This document shows positions 49,630 to 58,694 of a stretch of 64,000 nt of DNA, piece after piece; position 1 is the stretch's first letter; each line of letters starts with the position of its first letter. The position numbers and the translations under genes were made by a program. The stretch is from Nitrosomonas stercoris (GTDB taxonomy: Bacteria > Pseudomonadota > Gammaproteobacteria > Burkholderiales > Nitrosomonadaceae). The notes below the pieces were generated by a model, which searched no databases, was not told the origin of the DNA, and saw only the letters and a program-made list of their open reading frames with translations. The DNA is taken from the NCBI GenBank assembly GCA_006742785.1, contig AP019755.1:1240001-1304000 (forward strand), written 5' to 3'.

Positions 49630-51381
49630 TTAGAATTGCATTTTGTTTGGGTCTCCAGCAGATAAAACTGACTCCGTTGGAATAGCCTGAGTAGCAGCGT
49701 CACCTAGTAATTCAGCATTGCCGTTGGAGACGATAAATACTCGATTAGCGGCGTTAATCATGGCTGGTTGGTGGGAAACGGCAATAATAGTGAATTCTTC
49801 TGCCAAATTTTTGAGTGTGGCGCAAATTACGCGCTCGCTTTCCGGATCCAGCGCACTGGTAGGCTCGTCTAGCAATAATAATTTAGGTTGATGCGCCAAT
49901 GCACGAGCAATAGCAATACGTTGCCGTTGTCCGCCAGATAACATACCACCGCGTTCTCCCACCACAGTTTGCATGCCTTCGGGTAGGGCGTGAACAAAAT
50001 CCCATGCGCCGGCCTGTTTAAGCGCGCGTTCCGCATCTTCAGTGCTGATGGCGGTATCACCTACCAGAATATTATTCAGAATAGTGTCATGCAACAAAGC
50101 GGTATCCTGAGAGACATAGCCAATCATACGGCGCCAGCGGCGTAAATCAATATGATGCAGTGCAACGCCATCAATCAAAATTTCGCCAGCTTCTGGTTCG
50201 GCCAATCCGCAGAGTAAATCCAGCAAAGTGCTTTTGCCTGCGCCGGAAGAACCAATCAGCGCAGTAAAGGATTGCACCGGAATATCAAGATTTAAATCGC
50301 TGAAGATAGGTTTGCGTCCATAACTGAACGCAATGTGGCGCAGGCTGATTCCTTGTTCCAAAGTGGGAATCAAAGTACCGGTTGATTTTTCTGCTTCTTT
50401 GCTGGCTTCTTCGGCAGCGTTGCGCAAGGACCAGTAAGCGCTTTCCTGAGCTGCCAATTGCTGATAACGGCGCTGGGTTTTATTCAATAATCCCAATACT
50501 CGAGTGAGCAGAAACACCATTACCATGACTTCCGGCAGAGGCAATTGCCAGACAACCAGTACAAAATAGAGGCCACTGGCAGTGAGTGCTGCCAGGATGG
50601 GTTCTTGCAAAGCAAGCAATGCCGCACGACTGGTGACTTCCTTGCGCGTTGCTTTCTCCAGTAGTTGGGTTTGTTCGTGCAGTATTGCATCTGCAACATT
50701 GTCGCGTGCCATTGCCTTTAGCGATTTGACTGAACCGAGTACATCAGCCAGGTAGGATAATAAATGACGTAATAAATGAGTTTGCTTGGTACCTGCGCGT
50801 TTGGTGGATCTGACCAGGCGATGTAACGCAACCAACAGCACTGCCCCAATGACTAACGATGCCAGCGTGGCTTCCCAGGAAATAAGCAAGGCGACAATGC
50901 TATATACCAAAGCTTCAATTGCCAGTGCGAGGACATTAACGCTGTGCTCAAATCCCATGGAGGCACGGTAGGCTTCGGTTGCGATGGAATTGGCCAATGC
51001 ACCAGCGGGCTGTCGCAAATAATATTGCCAACGGCTGGCCAGCAGTGCATTGATTAAATCCAGTCGTAACGCCGTGGCTACGTGCGCCACCGTGTGGCCA
51101 ACTTGCTGATTGGTCAACAATAAGATGGCACCTTTCAGGAACATACCGCCAACAATAATCAGCAAGATGGTTTCCAGAGTAGGATCCAGACCAGCCCCAC
51201 GCAGCAAATCAACTATCAGCTTATCCATTTTTGAATCCACTGCTTCACCCATAGCAATGGAGAGCAGTGGCAGCAGCGCGGTTAGGCTAAGTGCTTCAGC
51301 AATGCCAGCCAGCAGCAGCGCCACCAGCACAAATGCGCTGCGCTTTGGGAAAACCATGATGTAGGTGAACAGTGTGCGCAT
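49630..51381 (-). CDS. ABC exporter, fused permease and ATPase (MsbA-like)
   Basis: 583-residue half-transporter. Six membrane helices in residues 1-320 (SAFVLVALLLAGIAEALSL first), then the ATPase: Walker A LIGSSGAGKSTLLDLL (about 375-390), signature MLSGGQRQRIAIARAL (about 480), Walker B LLLLDEPTSALD and the switch His in IAVSHQP. Such homodimeric type IV exporters move lipids, peptides or drugs. It is encoded 17 bp after dapF and probably shares its transcript. The substrate cannot be read from sequence; no peptidase C39 domain and no accessory genes are adjacent. Confidence 0.9.
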   Translation of the reverse strand: MRTLFTYIMVFPKRSAFVLVALLLAGIAEALSLTALLPLLSIAMGEAVDSKMDKLIVDLLRGAGLDPTLETILLIIVGGMFLKGAILLLTNQQVGHTVAHVATALRLDLINALLASRWQYYLRQPAGALANSIATEAYRASMGFEHSVNVLALAIEALVYSIVALLISWEATLASLVIGAVLLVALHRLVRSTKRAGTKQTHLLRHLLSYLADVLGSVKSLKAMARDNVADAILHEQTQLLEKATRKEVTSRAALLALQEPILAALTASGLYFVLVVWQLPLPEVMVMVFLLTRVLGLLNKTQRRYQQLAAQESAYWSLRNAAEEASKEAEKSTGTLIPTLEQGISLRHIAFSYGRKPIFSDLNLDIPVQSFTALIGSSGAGKSTLLDLLCGLAEPEAGEILIDGVALHHIDLRRWRRMIGYVSQDTALLHDTILNNILVGDTAISTEDAERALKQAGAWDFVHALPEGMQTVVGERGGMLSGGQRQRIAIARALAHQPKLLLLDEPTSALDPESERVICATLKNLAEEFTIIAVSHQPAMINAANRVFIVSNGNAELLGDAATQAIPTESVLSAGDPNKMQF

Positions 51382-51398
51382 GATAAAGTCAGGGTGGG

Positions 51399-52235
51399 TT
51401 ACAGATGAATCGTGCCTTCAAATACAGTCACTGCTGGCCCGGTCATCCAGACTGGATGATTTTCACCTGCCCAGCGGATGTGCAACTGCCCGCCACGCAT
51501 AGCGACTCGTACCTCGTTATCGAGCAGATTACGCGCGATCCCACATACGACTGCGGCACATGCCCCAGTGCCACAGGCTAAGGTTTCCCCTGCGCCGCGC
51601 TCAAAAACGCGTAACCGAATATGGGTGCGATCAATAATCTGCATGAAACCGGCATTAACTCGTTCTGGAAAGCGTTCGTGCGATTCGATCAGCGGGCCTT
51701 CGCTGGCGACTGGTGCCTGCTCGATATCCGCTACGATCTGTACCGCATGGGGATTGCCCATCGAGACCGCTGAAATTTCAAGCTCTTTGTCACGAATGGT
51801 TAATGGATAAGTCAGTGCGCGTTGCGGAGCGGTAAAAGGTATCTGGGCAGGTTCAAAGCACGGAACTCCCATATTGACTGATACTTCACCATTAATCTCA
51901 ATGGTCGGTGTGATGATACCGCGTGCGGTTTCCACCCGAATAGTGTGGCGATTAGTCAAATTGCGATCATGTACAAAACGTGCAAAACAACGAGCGCCGT
52001 TACCGCACTGTTCCACCTCGCCACCATCAGCATTAAAAATGCGATAGCGGAAATCGCCCCCTTCTCTAGCGGGCTCCACAATCAGCAGCTGATCAAAGCC
52101 AATGCCGAAGTGACGATCGGCCAAGCGTCGTACAACGGCAGAATCCAGCGCAGAAAGCGCTGCAGGCTGGCTAATGGCGTCAATGACAATGAAATCATTG
52201 CCCAGACCATGCATTTTAGTGAATCTTAATTCCAT
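51399..52235 (-). CDS. dapF: Diaminopimelate epimerase
   Basis: Converts LL- to meso-diaminopimelate for lysine and peptidoglycan. 278 residues. The two catalytic cysteines are present: C77 in [15 protein letters not shown] and C221 in [15 protein letters not shown]-terminus [15 protein letters not shown] is typical. The usual neighbours lptM and lysA are not upstream; instead there is a repeat-containing intergenic region. Followed by the ABC exporter gene. Confidence 0.96.
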   Translation of the reverse strand: MELRFTKMHGLGNDFIVIDAISQPAALSALDSAVVRRLADRHFGIGFDQLLIVEPAREGGDFRYRIFNADGGEVEQCGNGARCFARFVHDRNLTNRHTIRVETARGIITPTIEINGEVSVNMGVPCFEPAQIPFTAPQRALTYPLTIRDKELEISAVSMGNPHAVQIVADIEQAPVASEGPLIESHERFPERVNAGFMQIIDRTHIRLRVFERGAGETLACGTGACAAVVCGIARNLLDNEVRVAMRGGQLHIRWAGENHPVWMTGPAVTVFEGTIHL

Positions 52236-52401
52236 CTCAAGAGCTTTTATTTACTAACAGCGTTGCAGTTTAACAAGCGGTCATTATACGGGGAGGAGGG
52301 GGGCATCGTGGTGATATGTAGAAGTGATGGTTATTCGTTTTTCTAGGAGATCTCTGCAAAACGTTAGCAAGGCAGCCAGCCACCGCGATTTTTCGTTTGT
52401 C

Positions 52402-52458
52402 CACAAAAAAACCGGCACTACGCACATCAGAATTGTTCTGACAGCCTAGTGCCGGTTT
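52402..52458 (-). terminator. Strong intrinsic terminator on the minus strand with nested hairpin
   Basis: AAACCGGCACTA (52409-52420) and TAGTGCCGGTTT (52447-52458) form a perfect 12-bp stem; inside it TCAGAA/TTCTGA (52427-52432 and 52436-52441) forms a second 6-bp hairpin. On the minus strand the stem continues into a run of seven T residues ending near 52406. This is a textbook terminator reading toward dapF, yet no recognised minus-strand gene lies upstream, so it may end a small RNA or act as a leader element in front of dapF. Confidence 0.7.
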
Positions 52459-52666
52459 CCTTGTACTACCTTACTTCAGTCCTACTGTTTCAAGCGTGAC
52501 TCTGCACGACGGGTTTCTGTACTCCCCCAGATCTGTGAAAACAATGTTGTTTATATTCAACAGGTTAACTGTTTAACTGCTTATTGCTAAGGAATCTCTG
52601 ATCAACCTCGAATCGAGTCATAGCGACTGCGAGTGTGACGTGACAGGAAGCACCCTGTTACCATGT

Positions 52667-52792
52667 CCTTGCGAAACGGCGCAGCTGGTGAAGCAATCCA
52701 GCTCAATCGTATCAATGAAGGAAAAGTCGTTTTTGTGCATACAGTTGATGTTATTACTGGATCGCCACAATCCTACGGATTTCGCGATGACG
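52667..52792. repeat. Dispersed inverted-repeat unit, copy 1
   Basis: Left arm 52667-52702 (begins CCTTGCGAAACGGCGCAG, ends AAGCAATCCAGC) and right arm 52756-52792 (begins ACTGGATCGCCACA, ends GCGATGACG) are imperfect inverted repeats around 53 bases. The arm sequence resembles the widespread family of short palindromic repeats reading TTGCGAGG...GAAGCAATCCAG. Non-coding. Confidence 0.75.
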
Positions 52793-52829
52793 CTGAAAAA
52801 GCTGGCGCTGCAACAATAAAATACACCAT

Positions 52830-52954
52830 CCTTGCGAGGCGGCGCAGCCGGTGAAGCAATCCAGCACAACCATCACAACGAAGAAAAGCTGCTATTTTTA
52901 CATCTTGCAACCATACACTGGATCACCACAGCCTTGTCAGGCTTCGTGATGACG
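52830..52954. repeat. Dispersed inverted-repeat unit, copy 2
   Basis: Same orientation and architecture as copy 1: left arm 52830-52865, identical to copy 1 at 33 of 36 positions, a 51-base centre that still aligns with the centre of copy 1, and right arm 52917-52954 ending GTGATGACG. A GCAATGACGG fragment near 53000 may be the end of a third, lost copy. Confidence 0.75.
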
Positions 52955-53399
52955 GCGCTACTTTGTCAATTCTTCTGAATCCCATGTCGTGTTACCTCCG
53001 CAATGACGGTAGGAGGTTGTCAAACTGTCTGGCTGCTACTTACATGACGCAGGTAGAAGTTTGCAGGATTGTCCTTTTGTGGATGGGAATAACTCAATAG
53101 TTACCGATTTACCGCTAGTGAGGAAGATTCAACACAAGCTGTATTTTCTCTTGCTAAGGACTGCGCTTGATGAAGTTGGGTTTAGATTATTTATTGAAGA
53201 TAATTCGATTGCTCCCTGACCGGTAGTTGTTCTAAAAATAAGTGGAGCGCCAATAAAAACGGGGAGGATTGGTTTAATCTTTCCCGTTTTGCGTTGAATC
53301 TTGTTGGTTATCATCAATTGGTTATCAAATGATAAACTGCTGTTGGTTTTTGCTAACTTATTCAAATATCTAAAATCCAAGCGGGGAGCGTGTCAAATT

Positions 53400-53834
53400 A
53401 TGAAATATCTATTCAATTCTGGGGTAATACGAGATAAACGTGGGTTTACTTTATTAGAATTGCTGGTGGTAATAGCGATTATTGGTTTGTTGGCTGCTTA
53501 TGTCGGGCCACGCTATTTTTCGCAAGTCGGTAAATCCGAAGTCAAAATGGCACAGGCACAGATTGACTCTCTGGAAAAAGCATTGCATCAGTATCGGCTG
53601 GATGTGGGGACTTATCCCAGCACGGAGCAGGGGTTGAGTGCATTGGTGAGTGCGCCGGGCAATGAATCCAAATGGAATGGGCCATATTTAAGCAAACGCT
53701 TACCAGATGATCCTTGGGGTAGACCATATCAGTATAAATATCCAGGTACACAGAACGATTTTGATCTGTTTTCTCTGGGCAAGGATGGACAGCCAGGTGG
53801 CAATGGTGAGGATGCTGATATCACAAACTGGTGA
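53400..53834 (+). CDS. gspG: Type II secretion major pseudopilin GspG
   Basis: Major pseudopilin, 144 residues from the ATG at 53400 (the frame is open from 53301, but that would place an unlikely 50-residue leader before the cleavage site). The prepilin motif is DKRG/FTLLELLVVIAIIGLL with Glu+5, so prepilin peptidase cleavage is expected after Gly. C-terminal GspG features: YRLDVGTYPSTEQGL, DPWGRPYQYKYPG and a Ca-site-like end FSLGKDGQPGGNGEDADI. First gene of the secretion operon; gspF follows after 19 bp. Confidence 0.96.
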   Translation: MKYLFNSGVIRDKRGFTLLELLVVIAIIGLLAAYVGPRYFSQVGKSEVKMAQAQIDSLEKALHQYRLDVGTYPSTEQGLSALVSAPGNESKWNGPYLSKRLPDDPWGRPYQYKYPGTQNDFDLFSLGKDGQPGGNGEDADITNW

Positions 53835-53853
53835 TAGCAGCTAGTTTGGGTTG

Positions 53854-55047
53854 ATGCGCTATACCGTCAAAGCACTGCTCTCCGGAAAAGGTGCAGTGCA
53901 GCTGGAATTGGAAGCTGCCAGCGAAGCTGAAGTACGTAGTCAAATCCACGCACAAGGCGGGGTAGTGCTGAGTGTTAGGCGCAATTTTTCTGGTCTTTCT
54001 GGCCTGTTATCTCGCTCCCGTGCACGTTTTCCGCTAGCTAATTTTTCCCAGGAACTGCTTGCCTTGTTGAATGCCGGTTTAAATCTGGTAGAAGGAATAG
54101 AAACGCTGGCGGAAAAAGAAGAAGACAGTTCCATCCGTGAATTGTTGCAACAGCTGTTGGCGCGGTTGCATGAAGGGGTGACATTTTCTCGTGCGCTGGA
54201 GGCGTATCCGCAGGTATTTCCACCGTTGTATGTGGCAACAGTGCGTGCCAGCGAACAGACGGGCGATCTGGGCGAAGCGCTGACACGCTATCTGGTTTAT
54301 CAATCACAAATGGATCTGGTACGCAAGAAATTGGTGGGCGCTTCCATTTATCCTGCATTGTTGCTGATTCTGGGTGGATTGGTGGCAATTTTCCTGTTGG
54401 TATTCGTTGTGCCTAAATTCAGCGCGATTTATGAAGATGTCGGTGCTGATTTACCGTGGATGTCACTGTTGTTGATTGAATGGGGGCATCTGGTTCAAAA
54501 GAATGGTTGGTTACTGGCTGGCGCAACGACTGTTATGCTGATAGCATTGTTTTATTTATTGTCGCAACCATCGGTGCGGGCGCGGTTGTTGCAGGCAATC
54601 TGGCGTATTCCGGCTATTGGGGAACGCATGCGCATTTATCAGCTGGCCCGGTTTTATAAAACGCTGGGCATGTTGTTGCGCGGTGGCATTCCGATAGCGC
54701 AAGCGTTGGAGATGGTGAGTGATCTATTGCAGCCGCATTTCCGCCCACGTGTTGCAACGGCGGTGGCTTTGATTCGTGAGGGACAATCTATTTCCAGTGC
54801 CATGCAGCGCGCGGATCTGACTACTGCAGTGGGAAGCCGTATGCTGCGGGTGGGAGAACGTACCGGCAAGATGGGTGACATGATGGAACGTATTGGTAAT
54901 TTTCATGATGAAGAAATCGGGCGTTGGGTAGATTGGATGACCAAACTGATTGAGCCGTTGTTGATGGCGGTGATTGGTGCCGTGATTGGCGGCATTATTG
55001 TGTTGATGTATCTGCCTATTTTTGAGCTGGCCGGGAGTATTAACTGA
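53854..55047 (+). CDS. gspF: Type II secretion inner-membrane platform protein GspF
   Basis: Polytopic platform protein, 397 residues from the ATG at 53854 (a TTG directly before it is in frame). Two T2SSF domains, about 60-185 and 265-388, each with LARLHEGVTFSRALEAYP-like helical repeats, and three membrane helices (LYPALLLILGG-like region near 165-190, near 215-240, and the last near 365-390). The N-terminal MRYTVKALLSGKGAV resembles GspF/PilC. Its stop overlaps the gspE start by one base (TGATG). Confidence 0.94.
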   Translation: MRYTVKALLSGKGAVQLELEAASEAEVRSQIHAQGGVVLSVRRNFSGLSGLLSRSRARFPLANFSQELLALLNAGLNLVEGIETLAEKEEDSSIRELLQQLLARLHEGVTFSRALEAYPQVFPPLYVATVRASEQTGDLGEALTRYLVYQSQMDLVRKKLVGASIYPALLLILGGLVAIFLLVFVVPKFSAIYEDVGADLPWMSLLLIEWGHLVQKNGWLLAGATTVMLIALFYLLSQPSVRARLLQAIWRIPAIGERMRIYQLARFYKTLGMLLRGGIPIAQALEMVSDLLQPHFRPRVATAVALIREGQSISSAMQRADLTTAVGSRMLRVGERTGKMGDMMERIGNFHDEEIGRWVDWMTKLIEPLLMAVIGAVIGGIIVLMYLPIFELAGSIN

Positions 55048-56738
55048 TGACAGCAGAGGCTGTTGCAGCAAATCAATTGATGCTGGATGCTACTTTACTT
55101 GAACAAGCACGGCGACAAGCAGCAGCACGAAGTACAGCGCTGATCAAGGCGCTGGAAGAAAACTGGCCAGGCACGCCGGATGAATTACTGGTTGCGCTGG
55201 GCGATGCGCTGCGCATGCCAGTGCTGTTGATGGATGATTTACACGCGCTTTCCCCCGTGTTTGAGCAGTTATCGTTTGCTCAAGCCCTTAAACATGAGTG
55301 CGTACTATTACAAAAAGCGGATCAATCGTATTTGCTTGCGGTAGGCGATCCGTTTCGACCAGGATTGCGCGGTTGGGTCGAGGAATATGTGCCAGTAAAA
55401 GCGCTATGGTATCTAGTGCATCCGGCTGATCTGGCTGCTTTTTTCACGCAACAAGAACAAACCATGCGCGCCATGGATAATGTGCTGGCATTTTCCCAAG
55501 GTGAGCAGATGTACGCCAGGGTAGAGGAGCTGTCGCTTAAATCCATTCATGAAGATGCCAGCCAGGTAGTGCGTCTGGTGCATTCTACCCTCTACGATGC
55601 TTTGCAATCGCAGGCCAGTGATATTCACCTGGAAACGACGTCAAGTGCGCTATCGATCAAATATCGAATTGATGGCGTCTTGACCCATGTTGCCACGACA
55701 CCAGGCACAGATCTCGCAGAACAAGTGATTTCCCGTATTAAGGTGATGTCAGATCTGGATATTGCCGAGCGCCGCATTCCACAGGATGGTCGTTTCAAAG
55801 TAGCAATTCAAAGCCGGGAAATTGATTTTCGTGTCTCGATCATGCCCAGTATTTTTGGTGAAGATGCGGTGCTGCGGATATTGGATCGTCAGGCGCTGAC
55901 GGATCATGTGGAAGGATTGACGCTGAATCAACTGGGGTTTAATGCTGCTTCTATTGCCAGCATCCGGCGTCTTAGTGCGGAACCGTATGGCATGTTGTTA
56001 GTTACTGGCCCAACCGGTAGTGGTAAAACAACTTCATTGTATGCCACCATTTCGGAAGTCAATCAGGGACATGACAAAATCATTACGATTGAAGATCCAA
56101 TTGAATATCAGCTATCCGGTGTGTTGCAGATTCCGGTCAATGAAAAGAAAGGACTAACATTTGCGCGTGGTTTGCGTTCCATCCTGCGTCATGATCCGGA
56201 CAAAATCATGGTGGGTGAGATTCGCGATGCCGAAACGGCACAAATTGCCATTCAAGCAGCGCTGACCGGGCATCTGGTGTTTACCACGGTGCATGCCAAT
56301 AATGTGTTTGATGTAATTGGTCGCTTTGCGCATATGGGGGTGGATCCTTACAGTTTTGTTTCTGCGCTCAATGGCATTGTGGCACAGCGATTAGTGCGTT
56401 TGCTGTGTGAAAACTGCCGGGTAGTTGAGCAGCCAGAACAACAAATGATTGAGGAAGCGGGTATTCCCCAAGAACAGGCAGCGCACTATGCTTTTCATAC
56501 GGCCAAAGGTTGTGGTCAGTGTCGTGGCAGTGGCTATCGCGGACGTAGCGCCATTGCTGAAATTTTGCTACTAAATGATGAGCTGCGCGAATTGATTGTG
56601 GCGCAAGCGCCAATTCGTCGTATCAAGGAAGCAGCGCGTTTGCATGGCACGCGTTTTTTACGCGAAGCGGCATTGGAATTAGTGAAAAGCGGGCATACCA
56701 GCTTGCAGGAGGCTAACCGTGTTACGGTGGTGGCGTAA
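55047..56738 (+). CDS. gspE: Type II secretion ATPase GspE
   Basis: Cytoplasmic secretion ATPase, 563 residues. N-terminal MshEN-like domain (1-150), then the ATPase core: LVTGPTGSGKTTSLYATISE (Walker A, about residues 320-330), ITIEDPIEYQL (Asp box), LRHDPDKIMVGEIRDAETA (Walker B) and TGHLVFTTVHAN (His box). The tetracysteine zinc motif of GspE/PilB is present as CENC and CGQC (about residues 453-494). Overlaps gspF by one base and runs 20 bases into the next gene, whose Shine-Dalgarno sequence AGGAGG lies within its end. Confidence 0.95.
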   Translation: MTAEAVAANQLMLDATLLEQARRQAAARSTALIKALEENWPGTPDELLVALGDALRMPVLLMDDLHALSPVFEQLSFAQALKHECVLLQKADQSYLLAVGDPFRPGLRGWVEEYVPVKALWYLVHPADLAAFFTQQEQTMRAMDNVLAFSQGEQMYARVEELSLKSIHEDASQVVRLVHSTLYDALQSQASDIHLETTSSALSIKYRIDGVLTHVATTPGTDLAEQVISRIKVMSDLDIAERRIPQDGRFKVAIQSREIDFRVSIMPSIFGEDAVLRILDRQALTDHVEGLTLNQLGFNAASIASIRRLSAEPYGMLLVTGPTGSGKTTSLYATISEVNQGHDKIITIEDPIEYQLSGVLQIPVNEKKGLTFARGLRSILRHDPDKIMVGEIRDAETAQIAIQAALTGHLVFTTVHANNVFDVIGRFAHMGVDPYSFVSALNGIVAQRLVRLLCENCRVVEQPEQQMIEEAGIPQEQAAHYAFHTAKGCGQCRGSGYRGRSAIAEILLLNDELRELIVAQAPIRRIKEAARLHGTRFLREAALELVKSGHTSLQEANRVTVVA

Positions 56739-57585
56739 TCAAATCCAGGTATTTTTAGCACCGGAGCAAGTGAGTTTGGTAGGCTTTGTTCGTAGTTTTT
56801 TTCGTGACCCTCATCCGGAGCAACGTTATGCACAATCTGTTGCCTGTGCACAAACAGGTGTGACGTCGCAATGGAAAGTACCACTGCAAACGCTGGAACA
56901 AATGCTGCTGCCAATCGCAGCGGATTTCAGACATCGCGCACAGCTGCACATCACCTTGTCCAGTCATTTTGTACGTTATGCAACGATTGCACCACAACCT
57001 GCACTGGCCAATCCAGATGAATTAATGGCCTATGCCAGCTTTCAGATGCGTGAAATTTATGCTGAACGAGTCGATGATTGGGAGTTGAGCGTCAGCACCT
57101 GGGATCCCTGCAATGGCGCATTGTGTGCGGCGATTGATCGTAATTTACAAGCAGAATTGACCGCGTTGGCGCAGCGTTATCAGATTCGACAAGTGCAGCT
57201 AGTGCCTTATCTTGCCGCAGCACTTGATTGTTACGCGAAGCAATTGGCGGGCGAACATATTTGGTTTGTGTTAGTGGAATCCGGGCGATTTTGCCTGGTT
57301 GCGTTGATTGCTGGTGTGTGGCGTAGTGTGCGTAATCAGCGCGTGGTAGCCAATCTGCAAGAAGAACTGTTGTCTGCATTGATACAAACATCGATTACGC
57401 TAGGCATTCAACCATCGTCGCAACGAGTGTATCTGCTTGCTCCTGACCATCCCAATTTGTTTGCTGATAATCATGATGCTCGCTGGCAGTTTGTACATTT
57501 ATCAGATGAGTCTTCCTCAGTAGCCCCTAATTTCTCGTGGAGCAATGCAATCAGTGCAATAGCTGACAGGCGCAATCATGCGTAG
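56719..57585 (+). CDS. PilM/GspL-like cytoplasmic platform component (tentative)
   Basis: 288-residue protein with no membrane helix and no named motif I can be sure of. Position between gspE and the PilN/PilO-like genes, soluble character and mixed alpha-beta pattern suit a PilM or GspL cytoplasmic domain, which docks the ATPase to the inner-membrane platform. Segment DELMAYASFQMREIYAERVDDW is a probable amphipathic helix. GTG start with a perfect AGGAGG six bases upstream, inside gspE. Overlaps the next gene by 8 bases. Function by context only. Confidence 0.6.
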   Translation: MLRWWRNQIQVFLAPEQVSLVGFVRSFFRDPHPEQRYAQSVACAQTGVTSQWKVPLQTLEQMLLPIAADFRHRAQLHITLSSHFVRYATIAPQPALANPDELMAYASFQMREIYAERVDDWELSVSTWDPCNGALCAAIDRNLQAELTALAQRYQIRQVQLVPYLAAALDCYAKQLAGEHIWFVLVESGRFCLVALIAGVWRSVRNQRVVANLQEELLSALIQTSITLGIQPSSQRVYLLAPDHPNLFADNHDARWQFVHLSDESSSVAPNFSWSNAISAIADRRNHA

Positions 57586-58114
57586 TCTGAAACTGTATTT
57601 TCCTTATCGCAATCAACACATTTCGTTGGTTGATTACACTTTGCTATTGATTGGCGTGGCGTTGTTGCTGTTTGTGGCTTATCAATTTAAACAAATCACG
57701 ACAGATATTCACACTTGGGAAGTGCGTGAAGCGCGTTTTCTGCAGCAGCAAAAAGCGAAGCGACAGCCTAGAACGCCGGTTACACATGTTGATAAAGTAA
57801 CGCAACCAGAAGTGAAGCAGGTTAATGCGGTTTTGCGGCAGCTGGATTTACCTTGGGAGCAGCTGTTTGATGCGCTGGAAGCAGCGGATAATCCAGATAT
57901 AGCCTTATTGTCGTTACAACCCAATGTTTCCGGGAAAACAGTGCGTTTAACTGGCGAAGCACGCGATCTTGTAGCAGTGGTGGAATATGTGCAGGCACTG
58001 GAATTGGAGCTAGTATTAAAACATGCCCATTTGGTTAGTTACAAAACACGGCAGGATCATCCTTATCATCCGATTGTTTTTTCAGTGAGTGCGACATGGC
58101 AAGAATTGCGCTAG
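57578..58114 (+). CDS. PilN/GspM-like inner-membrane platform protein
   Basis: 178-residue bitopic protein: a short cytoplasmic N-terminus (MRSLKLYFPYRNQHISLVDY), one membrane helix (LLLIGVALLLFVAYQF), a coiled-coil stretch and a ferredoxin-like periplasmic domain (about 90-178; LPWEQLFDALEAADNPDIALLSLQPN is the usual PilN-type motif). Overlaps both neighbours (8 and 19 bases), so translation is coupled. Comparable to PilN of type IV pili and to the GspL C-terminal part. Confidence 0.75.
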   Translation: MRSLKLYFPYRNQHISLVDYTLLLIGVALLLFVAYQFKQITTDIHTWEVREARFLQQQKAKRQPRTPVTHVDKVTQPEVKQVNAVLRQLDLPWEQLFDALEAADNPDIALLSLQPNVSGKTVRLTGEARDLVAVVEYVQALELELVLKHAHLVSYKTRQDHPYHPIVFSVSATWQELR

Positions 58115-58665
58115 AAAACGGATGGATAAAAGCGGGATGGATAAATATTCGCTGGTATGTTGCCTGCTTGGGAATTGCCGGCAAAGTAGGAGTGGGGCTC
58201 ATTGTGTTGGCGTTGTTGTTTTGGATGACAGCCGTGTTACCGCAGCAGCAAATATTACAAGCACTACAAGATAAAGTAGAAGGCATGCAGCTAACTCAAT
58301 CTGATGCCATCGGCAGTATTGTGCTGGATGATGATCAGGCATTGCAGCTGTTTTATGATTTTCTGCCACAAAATGGTGCTGCTCCTTACTGGATTAATAT
58401 ACTGGATCAGATCGCTGAAGAAAATGGCGTTGCGCTCAATCGCAGCGATTATCGGTTGCAGTTGGAAAAAGAATCAAGATTGCTGCGCTACGAAATCAAA
58501 TTTCCCATAAGTGGTACCTATCCTCAAATACGCGCCTTCATTGCCAGTATCTTACAAGCTGTTCCAGCATTAGCGTTAACCAATATAGATATCAAACGTG
58601 AGACAGTGGCGCTGGGTCAAGTAGAGGCGCGTCTGGGTATGGCGTTGTATTTGCGTGATGATTGA
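58096..58665 (+). CDS. PilO/GspM-like inner-membrane platform protein
   Basis: 189-residue bitopic protein with a membrane helix (VGLIVLALLFWMTAVLP, about residues 33-49), a coiled coil (PQQQILQALQDKVEGMQ) and a periplasmic ferredoxin-like domain with SGTYPQIRAFIASILQAVPALAL, a PilO-like signature. Encoded directly after the PilN-like gene, as in type IV pilus clusters, and likely forms a heterodimer with it. Start at ATG 58096. Confidence 0.75.
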   Translation: MARIALENGWIKAGWINIRWYVACLGIAGKVGVGLIVLALLFWMTAVLPQQQILQALQDKVEGMQLTQSDAIGSIVLDDDQALQLFYDFLPQNGAAPYWINILDQIAEENGVALNRSDYRLQLEKESRLLRYEIKFPISGTYPQIRAFIASILQAVPALALTNIDIKRETVALGQVEARLGMALYLRDD

Positions 58666-58694
58666 ATCGATATGGCTTGCCAAGTGTAATAGAT

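Larger units (their letters stand above)
52236..53399. other. 1.16-kb intergenic region with terminator, possible small RNA and dispersed repeats
   Basis: Between dapF (minus) and gspG (plus). From left to right: dapF leader; an IS-end-like GGAGATCTCTGCAAAACG at 52347-52364; a strong minus-strand intrinsic terminator (52402-52458) with about 100-150 bases of possible transcript upstream of it; a 29-codon minus-strand frame at 52471-52560 of doubtful value; two diverged copies of a 125-bp inverted-repeat unit (52667-52792 and 52830-52954) plus a fragment near 52998-53009; then plain sequence to gspG. I see no longer gene. Confidence 0.6.

Noticed and set aside
52663..52854. 63-codon plus-strand frame
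   Set aside because: Lies within the two copies of the dispersed inverted repeat and follows its sequence, so not a gene.
52667..52954. CRISPR array
   Set aside because: Only two units, each an inverted-repeat pair with similar, not unique, centres, and no cas genes nearby.
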